64,000 nt of DNA from Cavenderia fasciculata (taxonomy: Eukaryota > Evosea > Eumycetozoa > Acytosteliales > Cavenderiaceae): assembly GCF_000203815.1 (NCBI RefSeq), contig NW_004457729.1:3410674-3474673 (forward strand). Reading direction: 5' to 3'. Shown piece after piece: positions 10,720 to 22,308 of the stretch. Position numbers and translations under genes: made by a program. The stretch's first letter is position 1. Each line of letters starts with the position of its first letter. Below the pieces are notes generated by a model. The model saw only the letters and a list, made by a program, of their open reading frames with translations. It did no database searches and was not told the origin of the DNA.

Positions 10720-12768
10720 ACTGCTCCACTATTAAAAAAAAAAGGGTCAAAACCCTACACCTGTAGTTATATTTTTAAATATATTTATCTATGTACACTA
10801 ATGATGATGATGATGAAGAAGATGAAGAAGATTTGTTATATGTTGTATTATATGTATGTATGATGATGTTGAGGAAGAATAAGGATGGAGATAATGAATA
10901 ATATTATAGATTGATGGATGGTGAGGAAGAAGAAGAAGAAGGAGTTGACCTGACAGACCTCCTCCACGTTCGTTGTCGTTGTATATTTGTTTATAAATAG
11001 AACGATGAAATAGTAATATTATTACAACTATACTATACTACTGCTACCAACTACTAACTACTTTGCTGAATGAATGAAGAGTAGGGAGTGAGTAGTACTT
11101 TGAAACACAACTAGTTTTTTTTTAGAGAGAGTGATTTACATCAATCAATCAACAACACAATACACACCCTCAAGGCTTATTGAGAGTAAACGACGTGTGT
11201 GATGATGTTGTTATTGTTGTTTTGTTTGTTAAAAGAGATGGTTGCGTTGTGTGTGTGTTTACGTTTTGGTTGTATGATGAGTTTGTGTGTGTGTGTTGTG
11301 CGTGCGTGGCGTGTGAGAGTGAGAGAGTTAATCAATCACCTAAACTAAATTCTCTTTTGTTGGTGAGTCTAAACTCTTAACTACCATCACCCCTTTTTTG
11401 GCTGAAAAAAAGGTTTGGTTTCCCAACCTTGCAGTACGCGGCCGCCTCATCAACTCTGCAACCAGAGATCTCATCTCAACAGTCGTATTCTTCCATGGAT
11501 TAACATCCCCATACTATAATCATCATAATCATAAATGTCATATGAACTTCAACAACCGTCAGATAGGATATGATACTGTGCATAGTACTCGGATATCTCA
11601 ACGAGATCATCATATGATGATTCCTTTTTTTGTTTAGTTATTATAAAGAACAAAACAAAACAATGATTTATCTTTAAAATTTGATTTATTATAATAGTTG
11701 AAGACCGAAGTAAGGAGAGAACAAGAGTTCTGTCGGCAACTAAAAGAAGGAGAACAAACAACAAACGACGAGGGAGGTGTCAGATAATTTCATAGTTCCA
11801 TGAAAGTGACCGATATTAATTGAAATCAACCAACACCCCTTCATTCGTTCATTTGCCTTGTACGATCAACAATAGGTGTAACGAAAGATGAACTGTCGTT
11901 AGCACCTACACCCTTTTTGAAAAAGTGATCTCTCATTGTGTTTCAATTGGGGGTGGAATCTTCTTTTTTTGGATATTATAGTAAAAATTGATTTTTTAGT
12001 CGCGAGACAAACTGAAGGGGTACACATCACTTGTCAAGGGTTGAACAGAGTCATTGGGGGGGGTAGTCCTTCAAAAATAAAAAAGGATAAAATAATATTA
12101 ATTAAAGTGATGTCATTGTCATTGCTATGGTTATTTTAAAATAAAAAACAACCCCCCTGTTGCTATGATTGATACCAGTAGTCGCTCATTTCCCGATAGA
12201 TGATCACTTTCCTTGTCACCCCTCCCTCAAATTATTCATGAGGATTCGGTGAATGTGTACCGCATTAACTGAAAATATCTTTATAGCCACCAACCAACTT
12301 GTCAACAAATTCCCTTAAGAATAATCATTCATTCTCCTGGCTGGCAATTTTATCTCTTTCGTCTCTGGCATCGTTGTCAAAGCCTTGTACGACTGACCAA
12401 ATGAAGATTTTTTTTGGTTTTGTATCACCTTATAATAGGTTGTATTGCGTCACACCAGCAGTAGACTATTGGAAAAAAGATAATAAAAGAATACTGTGTC
12501 CCCATTATCTTAATAATTTAAATTTGATTTATTTTTAATTATTTTTATCCAGGTGCCCGAGAAACAGCAAATATAAATAACCTGTATGGATCCATTGTTT
12601 GCATCATCATCATCCAGACATATTTATAATATATTAATAATAATATTATTAGTTTCTAGTAGTATCATTAATTTTTAGCAATTTAGGATAATAATAATAA
12701 TAATTACTTAGTACCTACCCCTACCTTTTTTTTTTAATTAATTCACATTAAAATAATAATAATTTAAG
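10720..12768. other. 2 kb gene-poor gap between divergent genes
   Basis: Head-to-head gap between the F-box/LRR gene and the Thr-rich surface-protein gene. It holds trinucleotide runs (10800-10960), a GT-rich stretch (11190-11310), a GC-richer island at 11410-11510 containing an NotI-type GCGGCCGC palindrome and two small hairpins, and a good 11-bp stem-loop at 11873-11908. No protein with a recognisable family is present. A frame covering 11412-11505 has coding-like codon use but no identified upstream exon. Confidence 0.45.
12572..12768 (+). promoter_or_regulatory. likely core promoter of the Thr-rich surface-protein gene
   Basis: TATAAATA at 12572-12579 is followed by a T-run at about 12726-12735 and an A/T-rich leader up to the ATG at 12769. 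A TATA-like box plus an oligo-T tract near the start site is the usual dictyostelid promoter layout. The spacing is longer than typical, so the assignment is tentative. Confidence 0.3.
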
Positions 12769-13602
12769 ATGTATAAATCAATCATTTTAATTTTCGCCAT
12801 CTTTGTAGCCTCATGTTTGGCACAAAATGTTACCACCTCTGTTCAAATTTGTCTACCATGTGGTGATAAATTATCTTGTGATCCAACCAACCCATGTTTC
12901 AATGTAACTCTTCCAGCCGTCTGTGTAACTGCCGCCGATCCATGCAATGCTACTGCATTAATCTACTTTTCCGTCAACGTCACTGGTACCGATGTCACAT
13001 TTACTCCATACTCTGACAACAAGTGTCAACGTTTGATTGATGGTGCCGCCGAAAACGGAACCTGTGGCAAGTGTAACGAAGAGACTGGAGTTTCTTTCAA
13101 CTGCACTCAAGATAATGGAACCACCTCTACCACATCTGGTAACTCAACTACCACTGGTGCCACCACCTCTGATACCACTACTGCTGGTACCACTGCTGGA
13201 ACCACCACCAACTCTACTACCACCACCGCTGGTACTACTGCCGGAACCACCACCAACTCGACTACCACCTCTGATACCACTACTGGAGCCACTACTACTG
13301 GAACTACCACCAACACTACTACTGGTGCCACTACTGCCGGTACTACTACCAACACTACCACCACCTCTGATACTACCACTGGCGGCGTAACCACTGCCAC
13401 CACTACTGCTGGTACTACCACCAACACCACCTCTACTGGAACTGCTACTGCCACCGCTACCGCCACCACCACTGCCACCACTACCGCCACTTCAACTGGT
13501 CCATCATCAAGCGACAGTGACGATTCCCAACATGGTTCTGGTTCATCTATCAAGGCTACCTTTGCTTTGGTTATTTTAGGCTTCATTGCTTTAATTCTTT
13601 AA
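12769..13602 (+). CDS. secreted Thr-rich mucin-like protein, probably GPI-anchored
   Basis: Single exon, 277 aa. A clean signal peptide (MYKSIILIFAIFVASCLAQ) is followed by a Cys-rich domain of about 95 residues with ten or so cysteines and several NxT/S sites, then a 120-residue Thr-rich segment built from variants of TTAGTTTNSTTT that would carry dense O-linked glycan. The C-terminus has small residues (SGSS) followed by a hydrophobic tail (ATFALVILGFIALIL), the form of a GPI-attachment signal. Codon use is strongly C-ending, suggesting high expression. The architecture matches amoeboid cell-surface adhesion or coat proteins; the Cys-rich part is somewhat reminiscent of ponticulin-like proteins but I cannot assign it. 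The opposite-strand open frame is a composition shadow. Confidence 0.85.
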   Translation: MYKSIILIFAIFVASCLAQNVTTSVQICLPCGDKLSCDPTNPCFNVTLPAVCVTAADPCNATALIYFSVNVTGTDVTFTPYSDNKCQRLIDGAAENGTCGKCNEETGVSFNCTQDNGTTSTTSGNSTTTGATTSDTTTAGTTAGTTTNSTTTTAGTTAGTTTNSTTTSDTTTGATTTGTTTNTTTGATTAGTTTNTTTTSDTTTGGVTTATTTAGTTTNTTSTGTATATATATTTATTTATSTGPSSSDSDDSQHGSGSSIKATFALVILGFIALIL

Positions 13603-13862
13603 ATATATTTAATTATTAATTTAAATAAATAAATTGTAAATTTTTCTCAAAAAAGATTAAACAACAAAAATCATAATAATAATAATAAGTAATAAGAATT
13701 AATGTTAGTTATATATATTTATATTTTTTAAAAAAACATTATTATTTATTTATTTTTTTTTGTATATTGTTGTTTGGAAAATTATTTACACTTTTTAAAA
13801 TTGGGTATAGGGAAACCCTATAAAATAGATGAGACCATAAAGACTTCAAGAAGAGTTACAAA

Positions 13863-15975
13863 TTAATTTGTTTTTCTTTTTCTAATACCATCATTTCTTT
13901 CTTGATCTTCTTGTTCCTCTTGCATTGTTTCTTCTTCTGGTTGTTCAGTTTGGGAAACATTGTCATTGATTTCTCCATCGTCACTACCGCTCATCATGTG
14001 CCATTCATCATTAACGAGAGCTCCAGAGTTTCCATATGATTCTTGTTCTGAAGAGGTTGAAGATGACGATGATAGAGTGGTTGATGATATGAGAGACGAT
14101 GACGAAGGGTTGGTAGAATCACTTCTAATGGATGATACTCTTGATATTTCTTCAATGGTTTGTCCGACTGGTGGTTCTTCTGGTACTAATCCATCATCTT
14201 CCTCTTCCTCCAAGTCATTACTACTGTCTTGTTTGTTAGAGTCATCTTGTTGTTTCGTCTTCTTCTTTGGTGAAACTTCTTCAAAAGGAGTAGGTGATGG
14301 AGTAATGGTAGATGATGTTGGAGTAGAAGAGGAGGGAGATTTGGAATCTGGCTTGGCAGCGGCAGCAGCAGCAGCTTCAGATTCCAACTTGTCAAGTACG
14401 AATCGAAGTTCTGTATCAAATAATGATTCTTTCTTTTTCTTTTTTAATAAATCACCATTCCAAGATAGGTCATCACTACTACTATTATCTTCAGAATCAA
14501 ATAATATTTTCTTCTTGTTTGTTGAGTTGTTTAGATTATTATTATTATTATTTGGATCGAATCTTGAATCTATTGATGACGATGATGATTGTGAAGAGAT
14601 ATCAAGTGGATTTTGTTGTTGTTGTTGTTGTTTTACCTCGGCCCTAATAACCTTTTCTTTTACTTGTTGTTCCTCTTCTTCTTGTTCTTCTTCTTCTATT
14701 TCTTGGTGATGTGGATTATTAAAATGTCTATATACATAAATTGATACAAGGATAAAGGAGACTATACACATCCATGTAACAAAGAGTGAACAAAAACCAA
14801 TGAAAAACGATAGGATTGGATAATAATACATATAATACTCCAATCCCGATAATTTGGCTTGGAATGATAAACGTGCTGAATAAATTTGTATATTCTTATT
14901 CAAAATTGAAATACTAGCTGAAACTGTTTGATAAAACTAAAAGATAGAAAAAGAATAAATTAATTGTTTAAAATGTTTTCTTTATCTCATTCTTTTTACA
15001 TACTCTTTTAAAAGGTAAATCTTCAACCAATGAAATTGATAATTCTTGTTTCTCTTCATAAAGACCAAATATATAAGGAATTGACATGAGTACAGACTTT
15101 ATAGATTTAATAATTGGTGATCTATATTTGATAGTTGCCTAGGATTAAAAAAATATAAATAATATTAATATATTTCAGAAAAGGATATTATTATTATATA
15201 TTTATATTTATATTTCTACTTACAGGTCTGCAAACACTTAATAATTTATGAGGATTCCATTTATCTTGACTATCAAGATCTAGACAAACCATAAACATTC
15301 CCATATCTTCATTCTTTGGTGATTCTGGCATTTCCAAATTCAAATAGATATCATAAAGTTGTGAACGTTGGAATGATACTGCAACTTCAGTAGTGGCAAC
15401 AACTGATCGATGTCCACTAAATTAATAAATTAAATAAATAGTTTTAATTAATACTAATCAAAGTTATAACCACTCAGCGCGCAGTATTAATGTCATACTT
15501 GAAATCAAAATAGAGTGGTTCTTCAGATGAAACCTTTGGAACAAAGTAAGAGTAGAGTACTGCATAGTTGATAAGAGAGATAAAGGCACACAGTAAAACT
15601 AGAGCCACACTGTAGATTGATATTCTTACAATCTTTGATTTGTTTTGTTGATAGAAATGAACAAGAGGTTCAACGAGTGGTTGAATACGTGATGCAATCC
15701 ATTCAATGATATGATTGATAGGAACCAACCAAAGTTTCATAAAAAATGAAACCTGTAGATAGATTAAAAGAAGAAGAAGAAGAAAGAAAGAAAGAAAGAA
15801 AGAAAGGAATAGAAAGAAAGAGAAGATGATCAGTTAATCATTCAAATGAGTGATTGATTATAGTCAGCTGTGTTGTTGATGTTATCTAGTACTATTGCTG
15901 CTACCTAACTCTACATACCATTGAATATGCAATGTTAAGAGGAACTGTAATTGATGACAATATTAAGCTTTCCAT
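13863..15975 (-). CDS. seipin (BSCL2 family), lipid-droplet biogenesis protein
   Basis: Five exons on the minus strand: 15919-15975, 15499-15752, 15224-15416, 15004-15138, 13863-14936 (570 aa). The seipin fold is recognisable: first membrane helix (IVRISIYSVALVLLCAFIS), the luminal start PLYFDF, then SFQRSQLYDIYLNLEMPESP followed by NEDMGMFMV, the luminal strand ARLSFQAKLSGLEYYMYYYP, and a second helix (ILSFFIGFCSLFVTWMCIV). Seipin forms ER-membrane rings that organise lipid-droplet formation. The junctions rebuild the conserved text exactly, which supports the exon calls. Exon 1 encodes 19 residues starting MESLILSS. The cytosolic tail after helix two is about 285 residues, acidic, Ser/Gln-rich and low-complexity, longer than that of most seipins. 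Confidence 0.9.
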
Positions 15976-16670
15976 CGCTACCCTATGATGTTGATGTTGA
16001 TGATGTGATTGTTTCTTTGTTTGTTTCTTTGTGTGTCGGGTGCCGACTGATGACTGTCTGATGATTTAATTAATTAATGAAACGTGTCTGTAGACAAAGA
16101 TATTAAAAAAAAGGTTGCAGATTTTTGAGAACTAAAAAAAGGATTAATATAAAATTATTTATATGATTATGATAATAATATTATTTTATTTAAATTTCTG
16201 TACAGATAATATATAATATTTTTATTATTATTAGACAAATATAAAGTATACTAGTAAAAAGTAGAATCTTCTGATTGATGAAGCAAGTAGAGGAGGAAGG
16301 AAGGAGTTTTTTAATGTTTATTGAAAAATGGATTTTTTTTTTATTTATTTTATTTTTATTTTTGTTCATAATGAGGGGTGAAGTTACCGTACATGTTCCT
16401 TCCAGTCACTCTTTTGATGACGGTGGATGGTACTGAGTAAGAGAGGGTAGGGGGAGAGGAATTACTCGCGCAAAAATAAGTTTATAATGATTCACCCCAC
16501 TCTCTCTCTCTCTCTCTCTCACTCCAAACGAGAGAGAATGATCATCATCATACTCAAATATATATGTACACTATGATAGAGATAGGATAGATATGATATG
16601 ATATGATATTCATGTCTGTTCAGTCATCAATCACAGCATCTGATACATTTAATTTGATTTATTAATTAAT
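15976..16670. other. intergenic gap with a (TC)10 microsatellite
   Basis: Upstream of seipin and downstream of the monooxygenase. It contains a TC dinucleotide tract at 16501-16520, T-runs, and a short GATAT repeat near 16590-16610. I see no coding or RNA gene. Confidence 0.5.
16501..16520. repeat. (TC)10 microsatellite
   Basis: Ten perfect TC units in the gap between seipin and the monooxygenase. Confidence 0.9.
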
Positions 16671-18678
16671 TTAATTTTCTCTATTAGTTGAATTTATACA
16701 AAAGGTTGATTGTAAGGAATGAGTGATGGTAGAGATATCATTGACTCCTTTGTAGATACCATAGACATGTTTGTCTGGTCTGACAATGATCACTGTCGTT
16801 TCAGTGGTGGTGGTGGTGGTATTGTCAGAGCAGATGAATTGATGGAATGATTTCTTGTGATCTTGATTCGACAAGGTAAAGCTTTTAACCTTTTCTTGCT
16901 TGGAGTGATGCATCATTACCTTTTCATCAGAGTCATCATTGATATTAACAAAGGTTGTATTGAGGAGACTCCAAATGGGAGAGTCTACATCGATTTGATC
17001 GTAGGTATCTTTATCGGCATTGACAATGATACAACTAAATCCTAACCCCAATACATTATCTAATAGGTCGACAGTTGCTCCTTGTGATGTAACATTTGGT
17101 TGTGGGATTCTAAATCCAATCTTGTTCTTGTGGGCATTGGAAGAGGAAGAGGAGGAAAAGAAAGATTTGATGGTGTGTAGGAGGATCATCAAAGTCAATA
17201 TGATTTGTCGGACAATTCCACTGTCGTCTAATCTCTTGATACCTGTAGGTGGAACGTTGTCTAGTTGTTTTTGCTTGTCGACAAGGTGTTGGCGATCGAC
17301 GAGTGAGCCGTGATAGTCGATGGGAACAATCGGCTTCATCTCCTTGTTGGCAAAGATGGTTTGGACAAATGGGAAGAGTAGGAGCATGTAGATGAGCAAA
17401 TCTCGCATGATTGTGATGTAAAGACTGGTAGACATGATCATTTCACCTACGATCGTAGACTTTTTACCAATCAACTCTACCTCTTGTCTTCGCTCGGTCA
17501 TGTACGATTCGAATAACGATCGCTGATTCAAGACTAGGTTAGAGTTGAGGGTGCGAGTAGAGTTTGAGGAGAGTGCCAATTTAATCTTCCATGCCAAGTT
17601 GAAGCTATCTCTCATACCACTCGATACACCCATTCCGAGAAAGGGTGGTAGACAATGAGCAGCATCACCAATTAAAAACACAGAGTTGCCGTCATACCAG
17701 TAATCGGATATTCTATTTTGAAAGGTGTAGGCAGCCTTGCGAACGACGGTCATCTTGGTAGGATCGGCTCCAGCCTTTCGGACCATCTCGCTCACATTCT
17801 CTACAGACTCTAGTTGCTCGGCAGTCTTGTCGTTGGCAACCACAAACTCCCATCTAAAGTGGCCGCAGGGGATGGGCAGCGTCAGCATCGGGCTGGCAGG
17901 ATCGCACACAAACTGGAAACTGCCGTTCATCTCCGGATGGTCGGCATCGAGGATAGCGTCGACGACAAGCCATCTCATCGCCCCACTCTCACCCGAAAAC
18001 TTGGATCCCATCGACTTGCGAATCGAGCTGTTTCCTCCGTCGGCGCCAATAATATATTTACATTTGATGGATTTCGATTGACCGTTGGCATTTTCAGTGA
18101 CGTTGATCAAATTTGATTTGGATGACTTTTCGTAATGGTAGTCGTTGACTTGATGGCCAAGCCATACATCGACAACATTGTCTTGGTATCTCTTTAACCC
18201 ATCGGCAAGTATTTGTTCAAATTGTGGTTGATACCAAAATATTGATCGAGGGTGACCAAATTCAGTCTCTGTATTCTTTATATTTAAAAATGTTTTCTTA
18301 CTATTATATCTATTAAATTGTACATCTAGTGGCTAAATATATATATATATATATATAAATAAATAATTATTAATATAAATTATATAATTATTTAGGATAA
18401 TCAAAAGAATTGGATTGTATTATTATTTATTTTGTTTTTGTACATACAAAAGAATTTTTTAAAACAATTTTATCTAATCCAATAAATTGGAGGATACGAA
18501 TGGCTTCGTCGTCAAGATGGGCAGCACGTGGAACTGTGTTGAGATGATCACTGGATTCAATGATCAATGTTTTAATGCCATAAAGACCCAACAAATTTCC
18601 CATCACCGATCCATTTGGTCCACATCCTACAATGACAACTTTGTAATCATTTTCATTTTCATCATTGATTGGTTCCAT
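16671..18678 (-). CDS. FAD-dependent aromatic-ring hydroxylase (MhpA/phenol-2-monooxygenase-like)
   Basis: Two exons: 18448-18678 and 16671-18332 (630 aa). Class A flavoprotein monooxygenase motifs are in order: dinucleotide fold VIVGCGPNGSVMGNLL (residues 14-30), VPRAAHLDDEAIRIL typical of 3-(3-hydroxyphenyl)propionate hydroxylases, the DG motif GADGGNSSIRKSMG, and the GD motif FLIGDAAHCLPPFLGMGVSSG. Such enzymes use NAD(P)H and O2 to hydroxylate phenolic substrates in the cytosol. A hydrophobic stretch near the middle (LLIYMLLLFPFVQTIF) is unusual for a soluble member and might be a membrane anchor. The C-terminal thioredoxin-like region of this class is present in diverged form (DKHVYGIYKGV). 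Closest motif resemblance is to bacterial enzymes; transfer is possible but unproven. Confidence 0.85.
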
Positions 18679-21087
18679 TTTTTAAAATTGGTGTGTATGT
18701 ATAAGAGATATATAATATATATATATATATGTGTGTGTGAGTGGGGAAGGTGGTATGGAAAAAGAGGGGGTGATTAAAAACAATCGTTTCGATATTTGTA
18801 TAAATAGAAACTTTAATAATACTATTATTCAATTGAATATAGAATGTGAATGTGATATATAGAAATAATATATATTTTCTCTATCCTTGTTATACTCGCG
18901 TATATATTCTTTGGACAAGGGAACAAATATTTAGTCCGTGTATCGATACTGGCAATGAACACAAGTCTTTGTGTTCGAGTATGAGTAATAAAATCGGCAC
19001 AACCAAATATTAATCTCTTGGCAAAATGGAAAAAGAGAGATATACTAGTAGGTAGTGGTTTGTCGTAGTAGTAAATTAATGGAACAAGTAAGAGTAAGGA
19101 GGAGAGTTACAACGATGACAATACTGTTGGGAAGGGATGGTTGAATGTCGATGGTGAAGAGGAATATTATTATTAGTTGTTTTATTTGTTGTTTTATTTG
19201 TTATTTGTATGTAGATTGCTAATATATTTAAACGATTCGTTGTTGTTGTTATTGTTGCTTCTGCTGCTTCTGCTGTTGCACGCGCAGTTTGTTGTTGGGG
19301 TTTGTTTGTTCTGTTGACAATAACATCATCTCCGGTTATTGTTATTTTGGCAGTAAGCACTGTCCATCATCTAATCGAATCATCGTCATCATCATCATAT
19401 CAATCAATACCAATACCAATACCACCCCCACCCATCAAATTTTAGATTGCCGTTTCCTACTTGAAAATATGAGTACCAAGGTACCTGGGAGTGCTCCCTA
19501 TTGGTCCGGTTCTTGATGGACCTATGGGGGTGGCCTACGTCCATCGGTTTCCATCAACGTTGGGTCAATCGCATTTTAATACAGATCCCCCTTTTCATAC
19601 TTTAAATCAAATCAATCGTTGGCAATACCAACTCGTTCAATCTCTTGCTAGCGAGTGGTGGTGTTGGTGTTGGTGGTACAGTGCACGACCGCAATGTGGT
19701 GAGTTTTCGTTGTTGTCAATACCGCCACCATTAACAATCCCCCCCCTCATACATCTTAACGGGTTAGTAGATTCCCAACACCAACATTCAATTCTATTCA
19801 TGCAACAAACACATCATCACCACTCCACCACCACCACTGTGTTTGTTTTTATCAAACCCGAATCTACTCTTGATGAGGGTGGCAGCATCGCCATCCATCT
19901 ACTCGACTTGGTCATTGATTCGCACGTTTTGGTTTTGATAATACCGATCAACCATCGTTTTAATATTCTATTGAAAAAGATTGAAAAAAAACCGCCAGTT
20001 TCAACAAGAGTACAGTCACTCCAAAAAATGCAAGCGCACTGGACACGACCATCCAGTATTTTTTTTATTATTTATTTTCTTTTTCAAGAATAGTCTGAAA
20101 TGACCCAAGGACCGACAAGAGGTTGGGCTCAATTCAACCTCTCTTCAGAAATATATGAATGAAATGTTATACATCATCATGTATTGTATTGGTGAATGAA
20201 TAGACAATTATTATTATTATTAAAATATATTACCGAGACAAGGTATATTTGCAACATGTTCCACTTTCATTGTCATTGAACGCATGAATGTTCCACTTTA
20301 AAGTAATTCCAAGAGTTTCATTTCATTTTAAATATAATTACAATTGTATTCAATTAGCTTATGAATGAACAGGTGGGTGTGGTACATGTGCTAATTTATT
20401 TGTTTAAAGGTGAAGTATACTAGTGGTGGTTCGCATCTACATTCAAATATCTCTATTTTCATTCATATTATTTGCACACCTTACCTTTATTAAAGATGAC
20501 AAGTCTGCTAAAAGTTATCTCATCTATTATTATCAAAAATCATAACATTTGTTGATGACGATGGAGATACAATCACTCAACGTAAAACAATCAATCAAGA
20601 ACAATATGATTCTACTCATATATATTTTGGTACCCCATTCGGTTTGAGAAAAGGTTGACAATTTAATTAATAATTTAGGTACTGTCGATAAATAAATAAA
20701 TAATTATTTCCAGTCATTAAAATAAATGGCAGACAAGGTAAGGTTTATTACAGTACAGTTTTTTGGTGGTAGAAGGAAGCAAGTTAATATTAATTATGTT
20801 GTTGGTTAAAAGATTAAAAGTAAAAATAGGAAGTTGTTGTTGTTGTTGGTGGTGGTGGTGGTGATGATCATCGATCTATTTCCAGCCCTTATCAAGGTTG
20901 GACTGATCAAATATACATATTGAACCATAGTTTGTGTTTTTTTGAAATCATTATACAATCGAACGTTTAAAGTAATACATTTCTTGTGGGTTGGGTTGTT
21001 AGGGTTAGGGTAGTGTTTGTTTAAATAAATAATCTATGAATGAATAAAGGAGGACAATAGTAGTAAGTATCTATTACTCCTTTTATC
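18679..21087. other. 2.4 kb gene-poor gap with folded islands and possible gene relics
   Basis: No confirmed gene. The sequence holds a three-way-junction-like fold at 18892-18982, tandem small hairpins at 19473-19522, a 200-codon frame at 19491-20093 of unusual composition with no family match, an 8-bp hairpin at 20118-20142, and a short coding-like frame at 20512-20658. An ATG followed by a strong donor (GCAGACAAG then GTAAGG) at about 20726 has no convincing second exon. The 3' end of MOB1 lies at 21088. Confidence 0.4.
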
Positions 21088-22308
21088 TTAATCCTTTCTG
21101 GCATTGATTTTGTCGATGAGGTGTTGCAATGGTGCCATTTCCTTTTTGTCAACCAAGTTAAATTCTTTAATAAATAAATAAAAGTGCTATATAGAATGAA
21201 ATAATAATAATAGAATGAAATAATAATAATAAAAAAGAAATATATAATATAATTAGTTATTCATTCATTCATAAATAATGATATTTAACCAACAAAAAAT
21301 AGAAAATCATACTCTAAAACAGGTATTGAGATGGGCTTCAACTCCAAGTGGACCCACTCTATCCATATGACTGTAATAAATATGTGCATAAACTCTAAAT
21401 AATCTTTTGAAAATAGTCTTTACAGTTGGAAGGAAGTTCTTTGACATTTCAGTTGCTATAAAATAAAATAAATAATTAATTAATTAATTAATCAATTGAT
21501 TGATCAGAAGCAGAAGCAGCAGCAGCAGATTCCATCTATTTTATATATATATATATATAATCCACAATCTATCTAATACATACTAGGATTCAAAGGGAAT
21601 ATTTCCTCATCTTCAAGTGTATTTTGAACCCAAGTCATTAAATAATCTACATATACAGGAGCAGATACACGAACTGGTTTCTTTATATCTTTTCCATCTG
21701 CCCATAAAAATTCGTATTGTGGTCCTGCACCTAGGTAAATTAATTGAAACAAAAATTGAGTGTTACTAATCTTCATCTATCCTTCATTCATTCATTCATT
21801 CATTCATGTTATAGATACTCATGACAGGACATATCTTGTTTGTACAAAACTCTGTAATCGATCCATATAAAAGATTAGATTGATTGAAAAAGTCGATAGC
21901 TACATCATCATTGATTCATTATTTGAATAAACAAATTTGTTAGTCAATACATTCATTATACATGATATACACTTTTCGTTTTATATCGATGATAGTTACT
22001 ATTTACAGCCAACCATTCATGTAATGTTTCATTTGGTGGTAGTTTGATGGCATCGGTCAAGTCGCCTGATCCCAATGTCTCTTTTATCTTTGCGTGCAAT
22101 TCATATTGTTTAGTTCCTTTCTTTATTGCTTTCTTTGGTTTGAATGTGTGTGCCTTTGATGCGCTATAATAGTTATATTATATAAGTATAGTACAATACA
22201 GTAGTAGTAAGTATCAAAGTGAGTAAGTTAACTGTGTCATCTTTGTGATGATCAATCACATCAGTAATAACACTTGGTGGTTGTGAAAACATACAAAATT
22301 TTAAACAT
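21088..22308 (-). CDS. mob1: MOB kinase activator 1 (MOB1)
   Basis: Six exons, assembled from splice phase: 22295-22308 (14 nt), 22000-22163, 21819-21899, 21584-21730, 21313-21455, 21088-21186; 215 aa, the normal MOB1 length. The product reads MFKIF, then [112 protein letters not shown] and [16 protein letters not shown]. The zinc-site Cys (CPVM) and later His residues are retained. MOB1 binds and activates NDR/LATS kinases in Hippo and mitotic-exit signalling. The 14-nt first exon is the least certain piece, but its phase and sequence match the MSFLFG-type N-terminus of the family. Confidence 0.92.

Noticed and set aside
13107-13586. Long open frame on the minus strand opposite the Thr-rich protein
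   Set aside because: Val/Pro-rich shadow of the threonine codons; the plus-strand signal peptide and GPI signal make the plus frame real.
18957-18985. GTGTTCGAGTAT looked like a tRNA B box
   Set aside because: No matching T-stem, acceptor stem length or A box; the local fold is a different hairpin.
20118-20142. 8-bp hairpin AGAGGTTG/CAACCTCT
   Set aside because: Expected by chance at about this frequency in a 2.4 kb AT-rich gap; not reported as a separate finding.
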